DNA of 64,000 bases. Origin: Pseudeuparius sepicola (Eukaryota; Arthropoda; Insecta; Coleoptera; Anthribidae). The position numbers and the translations under genes are program-made. Positions 35,453-47,425 of this stretch are shown here, in pieces; position 1 is the first letter of the stretch; each line of letters starts with the position of its first letter. Location of the stretch: positions 46,313,223 to 46,377,222 of the forward strand of contig OY987303.1 of assembly GCA_963920635.1 (NCBI GenBank), in the 5' to 3' direction. The notes under the pieces are model-generated. The model saw only the letters and a list, made by a program, of their open reading frames with translations, did not search any database and was not told the DNA's origin.

Positions 35453-36610
35453 AGAGCCGGCCGCATGCGATTTCAACTCTCATATAAGATTAAAGAATAA
35501 GATGTTATGTAAAATGTAGAGAGTATATTTCTTTACTTGAAGCGAGTAGGTTGCCTCAGATAATATGGGCCCGATCATTGTTATTTAAAGAAGTTGTGGA
35601 TAATTATTAATTTTTTAATATGTACAACCCGTCCCACGAACATATTTACTATTTTTCGCAAAAGTCTTTTGATAAATTCGCGAAAAATGCCGTTCTAAAA
35701 ATCGAAGGAGGTGGTAAATTTCTTAATTGGGTCTTGTACTTTCCTTCAGTACCAAAAAAAACCTCGAAAATCCGACATTTAACCAAATTTCCCGACTCCC
35801 GATTTTCAAGTTTCGAGAAACAAGACGGCTGTAGAATTAGCGAAATGGACGGGAAATCGTGAGCAACCGCTCTTCGAAATTGCGTGTTTTTCTCATTTTT
35901 TTATTTTTCGAGGCCACCGGAAGCATCTGCATCTCACCTGAAGACTTGAGGGAAGCTTTAAAAATTCAGGCCCCAGAGCCCCGAGCCGAAATAACTTAGC
36001 TGGGGCTCGGCAAAAAGGGGCAATTTCTGACAGTTTTCGGACTTTGGCTTTTAGGTGACGGGAAATGCCGACCAATCGCGTAAAAAAGATGCGTCCCATC
36101 TGCGTTGGTCGGTTTTTTTTTTTCGCCGAAAACGGGAAATAATTTACCTGAAAAAGTTTCGTTAAATATGTTGACCCATTCTCCGGCCATTCCGCCGTAC
36201 CGTCAGATCTACCGAAAAACGCGTTTGAAAAAATGTTTTCCTAGGCATCAAACGGTATGAATGGCACTGGCACTGGCTGTACCTATAGCGGGACTTCCCA
36301 CACAACTCGCGTCCCAGAGGTCCACACTTGCCCCGTCTTTCGCGCCGTATTTAACAGCGGAGCTTTTCGAGGCCCCGAAAATACGCCTTTCAGATGTCTA
36401 AAGGACCAAGGTATCCTTTTTTATTGTTGCTCCATATGAGAGTAGATTTGCCTAAAAATTAACCACAACTTCTTTAAATAACAATGATCAAATCAAATCA
36501 TGACCAAATTAATTGAGGCAACCTACTCGTAAGGAAATATACTGTATACATTTTACATAACATATTATTCTATGATCTTATGAGAGTTGAAATCATGCGG
36601 CAGGCTCTCA
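35453..36610. mobile_element. Foldback element with GC-richer cargo
   Basis: Arms 35453-35612 and 36455-36610 are reverse complements: GATTTCAACTCTCAT, ATGTTATGTAAAATGTA, GAGTAGGTTGCCTCA, ATCATTGTTATTTAAAGAAG. Between them lie about 840 bases of clearly different composition. These carry their own hairpins, such as CCCCGAGCC against GGCTCGG-type strings near 35980-36010, and GACCAATCGCG against TGCGTTGGTC near 36070-36112. The cargo has ORFs on both strands but no recognisable domain. Confidence 0.7.
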
Positions 36611-38717
36611 TACTATCAAAATTTGTGGATCTGGTCAGGATACATATCCCTGTGAAAATTGCAATAAAAATAATTTAAAAAAGGTCAATTTATGAGTTTA
36701 TTTAAGTGCTCTCCAAGCCCGTGAACTCGTAATCTACCTTGTGGAAACGAAATTTTATTATACAGTTCTCGTTGCATTCTTATTTCCGTGGTATTCGTGT
36801 AATAATAGTAAAATAGGACGTGTCTTAAAAAAGCCGAAGAAATTTCCGATTCCGTCTCTGGGAGAAAGTTTCGAAACCGAAACGGGCAGCTGCTGAGATT
36901 GATTTGACTTAGGTCTGGTTCAAGGTTGGTACAGATTACGAGGGGGGCGATTTGGTTATTGATATTCAATATCGTAATAAATTTCTCTAAATGGAATGTC
37001 TTGTTTTTTAACATCAAATTTTAATAATAGTCATCAAAGGGGAAATAAAATTTAAGGAGCATAGCCACTTAAGTATAGATAAATAATCGCATTAATAATA
37101 GGATTAAATACTTTCGATATAATCTTTATGTATGAATGATATTGCCGCGTTTTAGCCTTCTGTTTAAGAATTATTTTTTATTCTTCTGTTGTAAATAAAT
37201 AGAAACAATTATTATTTTAAACGAATTCTTCAGACCAGTCAGTAATAAGATCAAAAGAATGCAGTAAGACAGTTTCTTTTAACTGTACCTTCTATATTCG
37301 ATAATAAATTAATTCACTTTATTGTATGTTAATAGGTATAGGTACACTGAAGAAAATTTCTATCCGGGGTTCATAAAAATCTATCAGCGGCCGCAAAAAG
37401 GCCATGGACACTCATGGACAGTTACGCTAATATGCATTTATATAGCATTAATGTTTAGTTAATTTAGTAAGGTTAGTAAACGCTTCTATCTGCGATTAAA
37501 TGATATTTTCTTCTAAAGGTACGTAAATAAAATATTAGACATATATGTCACAACAATTTCATATTATTATAAATATCATCCCCATCAGTTTTACGAGGCC
37601 TATTCTGTGTACAAACCAAATGGAGCTTCATGCTGCGATAGCTAAGTTTCTATTGTGGTAATGTGCGCAAAGGACAGCAGCTCGAACGACGCGAAGGCAC
37701 TTCCCATCTGCCAAGCTATAATGATAGCGTTCCGCGGATTCAAACGAATGCAAATACTTTAACTATTTTTTTCTCCAGACAATTTTATAATAATTTTTTG
37801 TATTTCGTGTTTGTGACATTTAAACAGATATTTTTATTTTTGTTTTCCCTAACATTCCTAGGAATGGCATAACCTAATTGTATTTAAATCAGTCTCTATT
37901 GATCCTACAATTGATCCTACAATTTTCCCAAAGAAAATTAAAATATTACATCCACTACAATTATTTATGTATTAGTGCACAAAACGCATGGGCAGTTGTG
38001 TCTATTAAACTTCAATTTGATATCACACTGCCTTTTCTAGCGCAGCCAAAGGTTATAAAATAATACACAATTCCGTTTATTTCAGTTTATCCTTTGGATT
38101 TTCCGTAGAACACTGGCCTACTTCACCCAACAATTTCTACCACCGGCATGCATCTACACTGAGCAGCGCACCTATCGGGCGTCTTTTGAACTACATGTTT
38201 ATGGCCTTGCGCACTTAGGGACCGCGTATACTCTAACGCATACTCTAACCCTACCTAGCGCTCCGTTCAGCAAGTTCATTAATTTTTTATAGTTTTTAGA
38301 GTCATTATGGTCGCCTATGAGATTTTCGATAAATACAACACTATTTAAAATGATGGTGATGTCATAATATGTGTACAATAAGAGTTATCAACATAAGAAA
38401 TATACCTACGTATATGTCTACAAGGTTGCCTGAAACTGAGACGCTATTAGTGCTATAACTCCTATACGAAGAATGAATGCAATTCCTATTTTTATCTGTA
38501 GTAATAAATGAAACTAAGATATGGGTAAAGGACAAAGAGAATTTATTACGTTAATACCCAATGCCACTAATTCATGTATTGATTTGTCATCCTATGCACC
38601 CACACCCGCTTAACAGTGTGCAATAGCTGAAGATGCACAGATCTCAGGTAAAATATCATAATAGTAATTCACAATAACCCAGAGAAGATAAAGAGTTTTT
38701 CAATTAAGAAATATATG
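36611..38717. other. Gene-free stretch, about 2.1 kb
   Basis: No gene is recognised. The 110-codon ORF at 36685-37017 (minus) begins in AT-rich sequence and has no known motif. Confidence 0.4.
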
Positions 38718-39215
38718 TACAGTGTGTCCCAATTTGATACTGGATACCTCAGAACTATATGAAGGACAAGGAAAACAAATGGTCTCTATTTTTTTATTGG
38801 TGGTCCCAAGGGAGAGTATCTCATAGGCGGTGGTATTTGGATGGGGTAATCATTTCATGGCCTGCTATGATTTTTCAAAATAGCTAATTTTCAAAAAACC
38901 CTATTAGGGCTTTTTTTACGACAAAATGTTATTAAGAAAACTTGTTCAGAATGAAAAACTGAGTAGAATTGCAAAATTCAAAAGTCTAGGCCTACTTTGA
39001 TTTTTAGCTTTTTCGCCTTTTACTTCCACTATGCGGTTTCTGAATTTGCTATTTTAAAAAATCATAGCAGGCCATGAAATAATTACCCCATCCAAATACC
39101 ACCATCTATGAGATACTCTCCCTTGGTACTACTAATAAAAAAAATAGAGACCATTGGTTTTCTTTGCCCTTCATATATTTCTGAGGTGTTCAATATCAAA
39201 TTGGGACACACTGTA
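38718..39215. mobile_element. Palindromic MITE with TACAGTGTGTCCCAATTTG ends
   Basis: The left end TACAGTGTGTCCCAATTTGA is matched exactly at the right. Arms of about 170 bases pair through TCTCTATTTTTTTATT, GAGAGTATCTCATAG and ATCCAAATACCACC. TA is present on both sides. The first ten bases equal the termini of the intact mariner at 47009 (CAGTGTGACCC) except at one position. Confidence 0.88.
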
Positions 39216-40079
39216 TAGTGATTTCTGCACTGTTATTATCAAGAGGTAAATACTGTGCCATTTAAGACGCTCCAGGAACATAGAGAGGGGAGTAGTGAAT
39301 TACAAATACTTTTTCTCTATTTTCTATCAACAATGTGTATTTATTTTTCATGAAAGGACATGGGCAATATTCATATTATTCTAATAATACCTACTAGAAA
39401 TAGTATTAACAATTATTATATTAATCATAATAAAGTGTACATTTTAAATTTCTCTCTTTATGGCAATACCTTGTGTGACTGTCACGTTCGGCGCTTTGGG
39501 TAGGTAAATCAAAGAAGGAGGAGTTTCTTACAACTATTACAGGCTATACAATATTTAATCTATGATAATATTTACCACAGGCGAAAAATCTCCCTAATAG
39601 AACAAAATTTCGACTATGTTAATTATTATATTACAGTTTGTTTCTCTTTGAAATCTAAAACTTTTATTTAAATTTTAGGCTTCTTATAACCTTTTTTCAC
39701 CTTGGACATTTCCATCAGCCCATTTTCAACATGATTTTTGTTAAATAGCAGTCATGCGCGTCTAATAAGGTAAATACGAAGAAATTACAAGTACCCTAGA
39801 ATTCATAGTCGCGCGCACGTTTATCAAATCCTGAGGCAAATTTTCTGCAACAGAATGAGTCCTGAAATTATGTGTAGGTTTCATGCTCTGCGGGCGATAA
39901 ATCTAAAGATCTTTAAAGGCCATGGCAACAACCGGGCATTATTATTTTCGGTCACCTCTGTGATGCATTACGAATTGCGCTAAACAGTTGAAGTATTTCC
40001 CCAGAAGAACCTTGAAAGCTCGCTTGGGGTAGCGCTACTAATTGGATGACATTGTTGATGCTTGTTTTGATGATTTGTT
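39216..40079. other. Gene-free stretch
   Basis: No gene is recognised. Confidence 0.4.
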
Positions 40080-40165
40080 GGCCTCAGGCTACCTACGACT
40101 TATAGTAATGCTTTGTCTATGAGAATCGCTGGTTCGATTGAACTCTATGCCCAAATTTTTCACGA
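40080..40165 (+). mobile_element. Possible decayed SINE head
   Basis: TTTGTCTATGAGAATCGCTG followed by GTTCGATTGAACTC resembles the anticodon arm, variable region and B-box of a tRNA-derived SINE (B-box at 40131-40140). An A-box would be expected near 40085, where GGCCTCAGGCTACC is only a poor match. Confidence 0.35.
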
Positions 40166-40329
40166 CTTTTGTTGATCAATTGATTTTAGTCACTCCCTTT
40201 TTCAACATGTAGTATGAAGGACGGTGCCTTCACTTCACTTCATTAATGTGTAAGTGTCAGTTGTGAGATAGCCTTATTCAAAGCGCCTACTTTATTTTGT
40301 TACCCCTTGTAAGGATCGCCGCAAATGGC

Positions 40330-40440
40330 AACGAAGACAAAATAATAGTGATTGCCCCCCTCCCCTTCACAAGCACTCAGTTCCTTCTGGGGTACTCCTA
40401 GTTTGGAGTATTGTGAGGTTGAGGATTATTATTTTGAGTT
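40330..40440. repeat. Dispersed repeat, inverted copy of 10140-10282
   Basis: GGGGTACTCCTAGTTTGGAG followed by TATTGTGAGGTTGAG matches the reverse complement of 10140-10200. It lacks the MITE terminus seen in the other copy. Confidence 0.45.
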
Positions 40441-41954
40441 AAGTTACAGATTGGATAGAGAAGCAACAGTTGTTAAACCGTTTCCATGAGTTGGCTCAAT
40501 AATAAAATTTAACCTAATTTGTTTCATTATGTTTTGCTTTTTGCTTATGTCGAAATCTCCATACATAAGGATAGAAAATAACAACAACATTATATGTCTA
40601 GTGGAGATGATCCTGTTTTCCATTTTTCGTTCAGTAGTTTTTGCAACACACAATTACTATTAACTGCACTGGTGGGGCACTGTTCATATTGAACAAATCC
40701 AAATTGATAAATTTCGAATTGCATCAGAGTTCCTGCAAAATACTGGGTTAAAACTATTTGGAATCAGTTTGAATCTGTCAGGAGAATTTTAATTTCAAAA
40801 AAACATGTACACCTTGCAAATTTCGAAAAAAAAAATCACACCAGCGAAGTTACCTTTTGATTTTCAAAACGAAAAACTGAATAGGTTGACTACTTTATTT
40901 TTTTGGCCCTTTTTCCCACTTTTTTTTAGAAAAGTGTCATTTTTGTAGCTTTCATGTAAAAATGTTATGAATGAAACTCGTGGGTGAGAAACTGAATAAG
41001 TGTGAAAATTTTCACTAGACATTTTGATTTTTTCTATTAAAAAAATTAAAACGCACAAAAATCAAAGTACTTATTAGGAAACCCCTGCATCATCTTCAAA
41101 GACCTCAAAACACAGCCCAAAAGTAAAAAAGTGCGCACAAAAGTTTATCTACAACCCATTCTTGAGCATCAGTTCACTGGAATAACATTCCGTTTTATAT
41201 ACCATCAGATCTAGTTGACCAACAGCCCAAAAGGCATCCAAATCAATCTGAAGTTAACGTTTTATGTGGTTCTCTGGGTAGGTTGACTCACCATCCGTAT
41301 GTGTGGGCTATTACGAATACTCTTTTGCAAAATGCCTCCCCTATTATAATATAGCCTCTATACATGTACACAAAAAAGCTGCCATTTAAGTTCATTGATT
41401 GTTGTTTACTATCGACCTTTCGGATTATTATCCGTGATTTTTGACATGCCGCTCGCGAAAGAAACGATGAGATAGTTTGAACGGAACACACCTTCAATCT
41501 ATAGCATGAGGCTGCACGCAATTACAGAGAACGAAGAACGAACCAAGAACGTTAGGCAGTTTCACAATTATCCCTGCTGCTAGCTCGCGCTTGCAAAGTC
41601 GTGGAAGCCGCCAGCGTTCAATTTTATTGCGATCTACAGGGTGCTTCAAGGAAACTTCGTGCGGCTGCATCACTGTACAAAAGATAAGAACTGTAGATAT
41701 ATTAGATTGTAAACAAAGATTTCTAAGAAAAAATTGATGAAATATTTTTCTCATAACTTGTGTTATTGTTTCGAGTGAAGTAACTCAATTTTGGCATTGA
41801 TTTGGAGAACAATTTTGCAAGGGGGTGAAAGTAGGTAAAAACAAACGTATAAATGTTTTTATTGAAATTTACTATTATTTTTTTATTTACTCTTTATTAT
41901 TTGCAAAGTACAAATTAATTACATGAAGTATGATAAGTAAGTATGGAAATATAG
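40441..41954. other. Gene-free stretch
   Basis: No gene is recognised. A lone MITE terminus, CTACAGGGTGCTTCAAGG, occurs at about 41634-41651. Confidence 0.4.
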
Positions 41955-42335
41955 CCTCCAGTTTTTGAGAAGCACAGAACAAAGACAACTCTCAAAGTAA
42001 CATTAACCGAGTACAAGAAGGCACGGGCGTAGCCAAGGGGGGGGTTTCGGGGGTTCAACCCCCCCCCCCCCCCCCGAAATAAGCAAAATATTACCTAATA
42101 TTATACCGAAAAAATACGAGGAGTGAAGAGTCAAATTATTATTACGTTTGAATATATGTAGTAATAGTAGCGCCTAGCGCCATCTTTTGACGAGAGGCAG
42201 ACGCAGTTGCAGCCGAACTATTTTGTATTGTAGGGACACTTTGCGTTGTTTCTCGATTATTCGCCACGCCCCTCGGTCGAAATGAGCGGAACTTTGTGGA
42301 AGTTCGTGGAAGTTTCTGGACGGCTACTGGGCTGC

Positions 42336-42377
42336 TATATAAGCGGCGCCGCGGCGCGTGACCGCGCTTACGGCAGT
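42336..42377 (+). promoter_or_regulatory. Likely transposase promoter: TATA box and initiator
   Basis: TATATAAG at 42336-42343 lies in a GC-rich stretch. About 30 bases downstream GGCAGTATT (CAGT at 42374-42377) resembles an arthropod initiator. The spacing fits a TATA-dependent start about 155 bases ahead of the first transposase Met at 42532. Confidence 0.4.
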
Positions 42378-42531
42378 ATTGTTCCATGCGAACTCGAAGC
42401 GAATAAAAGTGAAAAGTGGTGAACGAATAGTGAAGAGAATTAAGTGTACCGTGTAAGTGAGTAATTTTAGTGCGCTGTTATTCGATGACCTTGTTAAGGA
42501 TAGATACGTGAATCATTATTACTGTCGAAAA

Positions 42532-42951
42532 ATGGAGGGGAAAAAAAGGAAGGGTGATAAACTTAAAGGTATGGACTACTGGAAAAAGTGGTGTAGTCAA
42601 GGTCAAAGGGTTTCTAATAAAGAAACAAATTTGGATTTAGCTATCAAAGCTTCAGCTACCTTGCATGCTGATAAGAAGACTGCCTACCCCGAAATCTAGT
42701 TTGGAATGCCTAGATATGTGCGATAAAAACCTTTATCCTAATATTTACACATTACTACAAATCTTGGCTACCATTCCTGTATCCACTGCTACCCCAGAAA
42801 GGTCTTTCTCGAGCCTAAGGAGACTGAAAAACTATTTACGAAACACTACAAGTGAAAACAGACTTAATGGTTAATGAACATTCACTATGGAACAGAAATT
42901 CATGCAGATGAAGTAGTGGATATATTTAAAAGAAAAAGCTTTCTTCTTTAA
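42532..42951 (+). pseudogene. hAT transposase remnant: N-terminal and dimerisation pieces
   Basis: The frame starts MEGKKRKGDKLKGMDYWKKW at 42532, a basic N terminus as in hAT transposases that precede a TTF/BED-type finger. After about 55 codons an internal deletion and frame change lead to a piece with TIPVSTATPERSFSSLRRLK and YLRNTTSENRLNG. The ATPERSFSSLRRLK signature marks the hAT C-terminal dimerisation domain, close to zinc-finger MYM-type-1 and THAP12-like transposases. A further frameshift at 42871 separates the tail MNIHYGTEIHADEVVDIF, which ends at TAA 42949-42951. The catalytic RNase-H-like core is lost, so no active enzyme can be made. Confidence 0.75.
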
Positions 42952-43273
42952 TGGTTTTAGATTTAGCGCAGAGGAACGAAATTAATTTATCCATTTCATT
43001 TAAAGTTAATAACTTTATAAATATGTCGTAGTTTTTCGGATGAATATATAGATATTAAATTTCATGTAACATGTAAGTATATTTTTGTTGTTTTATTTAC
43101 TTCTCAAACTAAACCCCCCCCCCCCCCCCCCCAAAACTAAATCCTGGCTACGCCCGTGCAAGAAGGACCAAAAAGGAGAGGCCTCAAGATCTGGAATGGC
43201 AGAACATTATATGGGCCAGTCAACACTGAATGAATTTGTTAAGGTACCAAGTAAACGAAAAGAAGCTCAATAG

Positions 43274-44047
43274 TACAGAAGAAAATTCAAAGAAGCTGCA
43301 CATATTTAAAAAACTTAGTAGATATTTTCTATTTTCTCGGGTTCTCTCGTCGTTTTCACTTCAGAACAAATAAATATTCAAATTAATTATTATAATTATT
43401 AATTCAATATTAAAAAATAGTCCATTTTTTCACTTGAGTAGGTAGGTATGTTGATTAATTGAACAGGGTAAATACTGGAGTTTGGACATAAAGGCTTTAC
43501 TCATACTTTTTTATGTGGTAAGCAATAAAGGAATTCCTAAAACAAAAACACCAAACTCTGAACTACTACTAAGCCAAATGTCATATTTACACCCCTGAAT
43601 ACCCTGAATTCTTAAGCGTTCCTTTTTCGAAATTTGGTGGAGTTAACTAATTAGAGTATCACCAAACTATACCTACCTAACCAAAATTCACCACTTTTTA
43701 CGGCTAGAATACAAAAAACAAAGATATATATTGCAAAATGCTGAATTTAGGTTAGATAAGTGAAATAGTTTGATGATATTTCATCAATTTATTATTATTT
43801 TGGCATCAATTTAGTACTGGAAAATTTAATGTAAGAAAGCTTATATTCTAAATGGTTGACAGTATATAAACTTTGCAGACATAACAACGTTAGAGCGTTA
43901 ATATCATCTTTTTAAAAAAACACATATTGTTATCGATATTTAGCAATAAAAAGTGTTTGATAAAGCTAGTGATATAGTGAATAGTTTTATGCAGTTACAA
44001 GTTTTTAAAATATCCAGAATTATTTAAAAATGATAGAATAGTTATTT
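43274..44047. other. Gene-free stretch
   Basis: No gene is recognised. Confidence 0.4.
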
Positions 44048-44164
44048 ATGTACCAAGGCACTGAAGTTCAACTTTGTATGACTGTGGAGTTTAGTTGCTG
44101 AGGCCTCTGGCCGAGGCAAATAAACCACATGAGTCATAAAAAGAACTTCAGTGCCGAGGTACAT
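44048..44164. repeat. Short foldback element
   Basis: TATGTACCAAGGCACTGAAG at the left and its complement CTTCAGTGCCGAGGTACATA at the right form a stem of about 45 bases, with GACT(G)TG/CA(T)AGTC pairing further in. The loop is GAGGCCTCTGGCC-like. It is compact enough to be a minimal MITE. Confidence 0.75.
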
Positions 44165-44221
44165 ATTATATTTTTTTTGAAATCGGAAAAAAAATGTTTT
44201 ATTAGGCAAGAAAATAATAAT

Positions 44222-44315
44222 AAGGGATCACCCGTCCACGAACCGACTACGCGCGGCGTTGCTTGACTTTACCGATCCTAGGACAAGTATAATGATCTAC
44301 GGCACCTTCTGACAG
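44222..44315 (-). other. 5S-rRNA-like fragment (pseudogene or SINE head)
   Basis: On the minus strand CTTGTCCTAGGATCGG, then AAGTCAAGCAACGCCGCGCG and GTGGACGGGTGATCCC follow in the order of the 5S rRNA internal promoter: the CTCGTCCGATCACCG region, box A-like AAGCAGCG, and box C-like GATGGGTGACC. Divergence is substantial and the 5' and 3' thirds of 5S are not recognisable. A TATTATTATT tail follows at once. A 5S-derived SINE is more likely than a simple 5S pseudogene, but not proven. Confidence 0.55.
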
Positions 44316-44548
44316 AAAAACCAAACTGCTGCTTCTTGTGCAGCCTACACAACAAATCTATTGATTTTCAAATTTACTAAAATATGTATACTGAAGGATT
44401 GCGCTTCTATAGGAAACAATTTCGCAATGGGTACGAAAAGTTAAATGAGCCTTTATCGGCCGGGTTTTGAATATTTGGTCACTTTTGACGGGCGATTTCT
44501 CGGCGTCTGACGTTTGATGTTTACATCTCGCCAAGGCCTACTTATTGA

Positions 44549-44588
44549 AAAAATCGTACAATAATGGGCTACATTATTGTACGATTTC
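44549..44588. repeat. Perfect hairpin
   Basis: AAATCGTACAATAATG and CATTATTGTACGATTT form a perfect 16-bp stem around a loop of five bases. Confidence 0.8.
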
Positions 44589-46762
44589 TGTGCTTTTAAT
44601 GACAATTTTGGGACATTTTAATGCCGATTTCAAGAAAAAGAAATTATTTTAATAAAGCGTTCAAATTTGCTACACTTAAAAATAACCAAATAAACCTTTT
44701 TGAAATAATATGAAATAGGTAAACCCATTTTTAGCGAATTTACTTTTTAGGTATCATTTTTGACATATAACTGAAGTCACGTGATCATGTTTGATTGGTG
44801 AATTTTTCATCTTTTTTAAAGCAAGAAAATAACCCCAAAGTTAAATTTTAAAATAAATCATTAATAAAAAAACTCCACCTATGATGCCAATTTTTTTAGT
44901 ATATGTAAGGAGTCTAGAGAGATGAACTGGAAGCCAAATTTGAGTGCTTTGTAAGTAAAACGTCATTTTCCTCTCGTACTTATAGTGTCGGGCGCAACAG
45001 TTCTCTGGCTTTTCGTTTTTAAGTTCCATTTATTGTGAATTATTATTACATTTTTCGATTTTTCAAATAATACAATATGTATGGTTTTGCGCGTTCGTTT
45101 GTTTTTGGTGTTAGTGTTTAGTTTAAATACAAGACGGGAAAGAAATTATTGTGCTTGATACTGTTTTGAAGTTGTTTTGGTATTCCACCAAGCTATATTT
45201 TTTGTGTTCCAGGTACAGGTACTTACCGGATGTTCATGTACAAACTATATCTGGCATATAAATTCTTATTTTGTGTGATATAAAAAAAATTAAACAAAAG
45301 CTTGAAGTTTTCGAACCGTGTTAAATCCTACAAAGAGTGTTTCATCCGGCCAAATCAAACTTCAGTTTCTTCAATAGTACCTAAGTGTTATGTTATTTTT
45401 ACATACCATTTAATAATTATTATTTAATAAAATTCCACGTTTTCTGACTATAGGGGTATATTGAATGTATATATATATGTTGTATATTATCTACTATATT
45501 CTTTATTATACGCAACAGAAACTTGGTTGCTATACCCTCGCAGCAGTGGAGAAATGTTTCAATTTTATCATGATTAAGTTGGCCATGAGAAAACAAACTT
45601 ATGACTTTCTTGGACTTAATAGTTAAGAGGAGTGTCAACTTGGGCTAGATTCTTAATTTGGAAAAAAAAAAACATTACACTTACTACTGAAAAAATGGAA
45701 GTTTGGTTTGGTCTGATTTTAACAAATACCCTGATTTTGAAACACAGTTCTAAGATTTGAATGATATCAAGCAACCTTTGTTTGAAATATTTTTTGCATC
45801 GCAAAAAATAAAAATATTATACCTGGTACAGGGCGATCGACTCTTAACCAAGGTCTATATTTTCACAACGACTCTGTAAATTTTGCCTTGGACCTAAAAT
45901 ATCAATCTCAACTTTTTTGTGGATTATTACGGACAATTATAAAATAATCGTTCACGTTTTAGGGACATTACTTTCGTAATTTTTCTTATATCCAATTTGT
46001 CCGCAAACGTTTCGTTTCGGAAATACTTACAGGATGTGAAAACATGTAAAAAAATTCTGAAATACAAATAGGATTAACTGAAATTTAAATGCACCCAAAA
46101 CCTAATTAGTATTAGTGGTTCTGTGGTACGAATAAATGTCGTTAGAGCAAAAAATGTTCGAACAAAAATTTCCGCGACACGTACTGGTGCGGCTTGTGCA
46201 ATGTGCAACAGTCTCGCAGCATCTCTTATCCGCTGAAAAATTCGACGTCTGAAGCGGCAATAACTTCTAATGACTAGAGAAAGTACCACCGAAGACCCGG
46301 CATTATATTAAAACTATCATACTTATATAGAAACTTGCCGACGCCGATCACTGGACATTATTTGTTAGAATGTATGTATACGGATACTTCAAGGATTAAA
46401 TAATGTTTGGATTAAATGTGTTTGCAGCATTAGGTCCGAGTCAATAGAATGGAAAGAACATTATAGGCATTAAGCATACCTCCAGTCACGTGGCGAAACA
46501 TGAAGATAAAAGTACCATACAGATATCCTTAGAACTTGTCGCATGCTTTAATTCTGCGGTGATTTACCCAACGATGAAAATGTTATCAGTTTGGTTTTCA
46601 AGGTTATTTAAAATACTTCCACCTACGTAGTGATGTGGAAATAGTTTGTTTATTATTGCCAGTGAACATTATCATACTTAAGACTCGTAAAATCTTGGTA
46701 GGGTAGGAAAGTAGTTCAAGAGCAGTTACTGTTTTTTATTAACAGTGTAAATGTTCTCCATG
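44589..46762. other. Gene-free stretch
   Basis: No gene or complete repeat is recognised in about 2.2 kb. Confidence 0.4.
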
Positions 46763-47008
46763 TACAGGGTGGCTCACTATAAATTGACAGCCCCCTTAAC
46801 TTGTTAGTTTTTGAAGTTAGAAAAAAAAATTTACAACAGTTTTAGATACTAATACAAAGTATTTTGTGACGCTATTTGACCGTATACAGTGTGTTCTACA
46901 AAGCCGTGGCAGACAACGTATGTTTTTTTTTAATTGAACACCTTGTATATTTTTCGATTATTGAATTCTACGCATTTTTCTGATTCCAACGAAGTATATA
47001 TATACATA

Positions 47009-47375
47009 CAGTGTGACCCATTTGTTTTGGGGTCAGTCTGTAAAAAGTGTATCAATCGTGCGATTTGGCTGATTTTTTTTTTGAATTGTAGAGCTCGATG
47101 AACTGCACATTTTGAACAAAAATTGCCTGGTTCGCATAAAATCCAAAGCCTACTGTGACCGTTTTTATGAGCAAAATTTTAAGAAACCATATTAGCGTTT
47201 TTTTTTGAAAAAATCTGTGTGCGCCAATGGATTGAGCACCCCTCGAAATGGGTATGTACAAAATTTCATCAAAATATTTCAAGTAATAACGATTTTGTAG
47301 AAAAATTAAAAATGCAGCCAAGGTACGTCTTTATTTTCAAAAATTCAAAGTTGGCCATGGAAAATAATTGAATTG
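47009..47375. repeat. Mariner terminal inverted repeat, left
   Basis: 367 bp, matched by 48580-48946. Contains an 89-codon ORF (47052-47321 minus) that is merely the repeat read through; the mirror ORF is at 48635-48922 on the plus strand. Confidence 0.92.
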
Positions 47376-47425
47376 TAATAATACAACCTTATGCTTATAA
47401 ACACAAAACATAAAAACAATTAAAA

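Larger units (their letters stand above)
42022..43158 (+). mobile_element. Internally deleted hAT transposon with 8-bp target duplication
   Basis: The left end CACGGGCGTAGCCAAGGGGG and the right end GGCTACGCCCGTG are inverted repeats. CAAGAAGG flanks both sides exactly (42014-42021 and 43159-43166), the 8-bp duplication diagnostic of hAT. Long C runs sit just inside both ends (about 42059-42075 and 43112-43132). The 1137-bp interior keeps a promoter, an N-terminal piece and a C-terminal piece of a transposase, so it is a deletion derivative. Confidence 0.92.
41955..43273 (+). pseudogene. Open frame of unknown origin interrupted by a hAT insertion
   Basis: Outside the hAT element, the sequence left of it (41955-42021) and right of its second target duplication (43167-43273) forms one continuous frame if the element and one duplicate are set aside. 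It is about 57 codons, including KTTLKVTLTEYKK and, after the junction, SGMAEHYMGQSTLNEFVK, and ends at TAG 43271-43273. I do not recognise the protein. It may be a fragment of an older transposon or a cellular gene. The in-frame continuity could also be chance. Confidence 0.3.
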
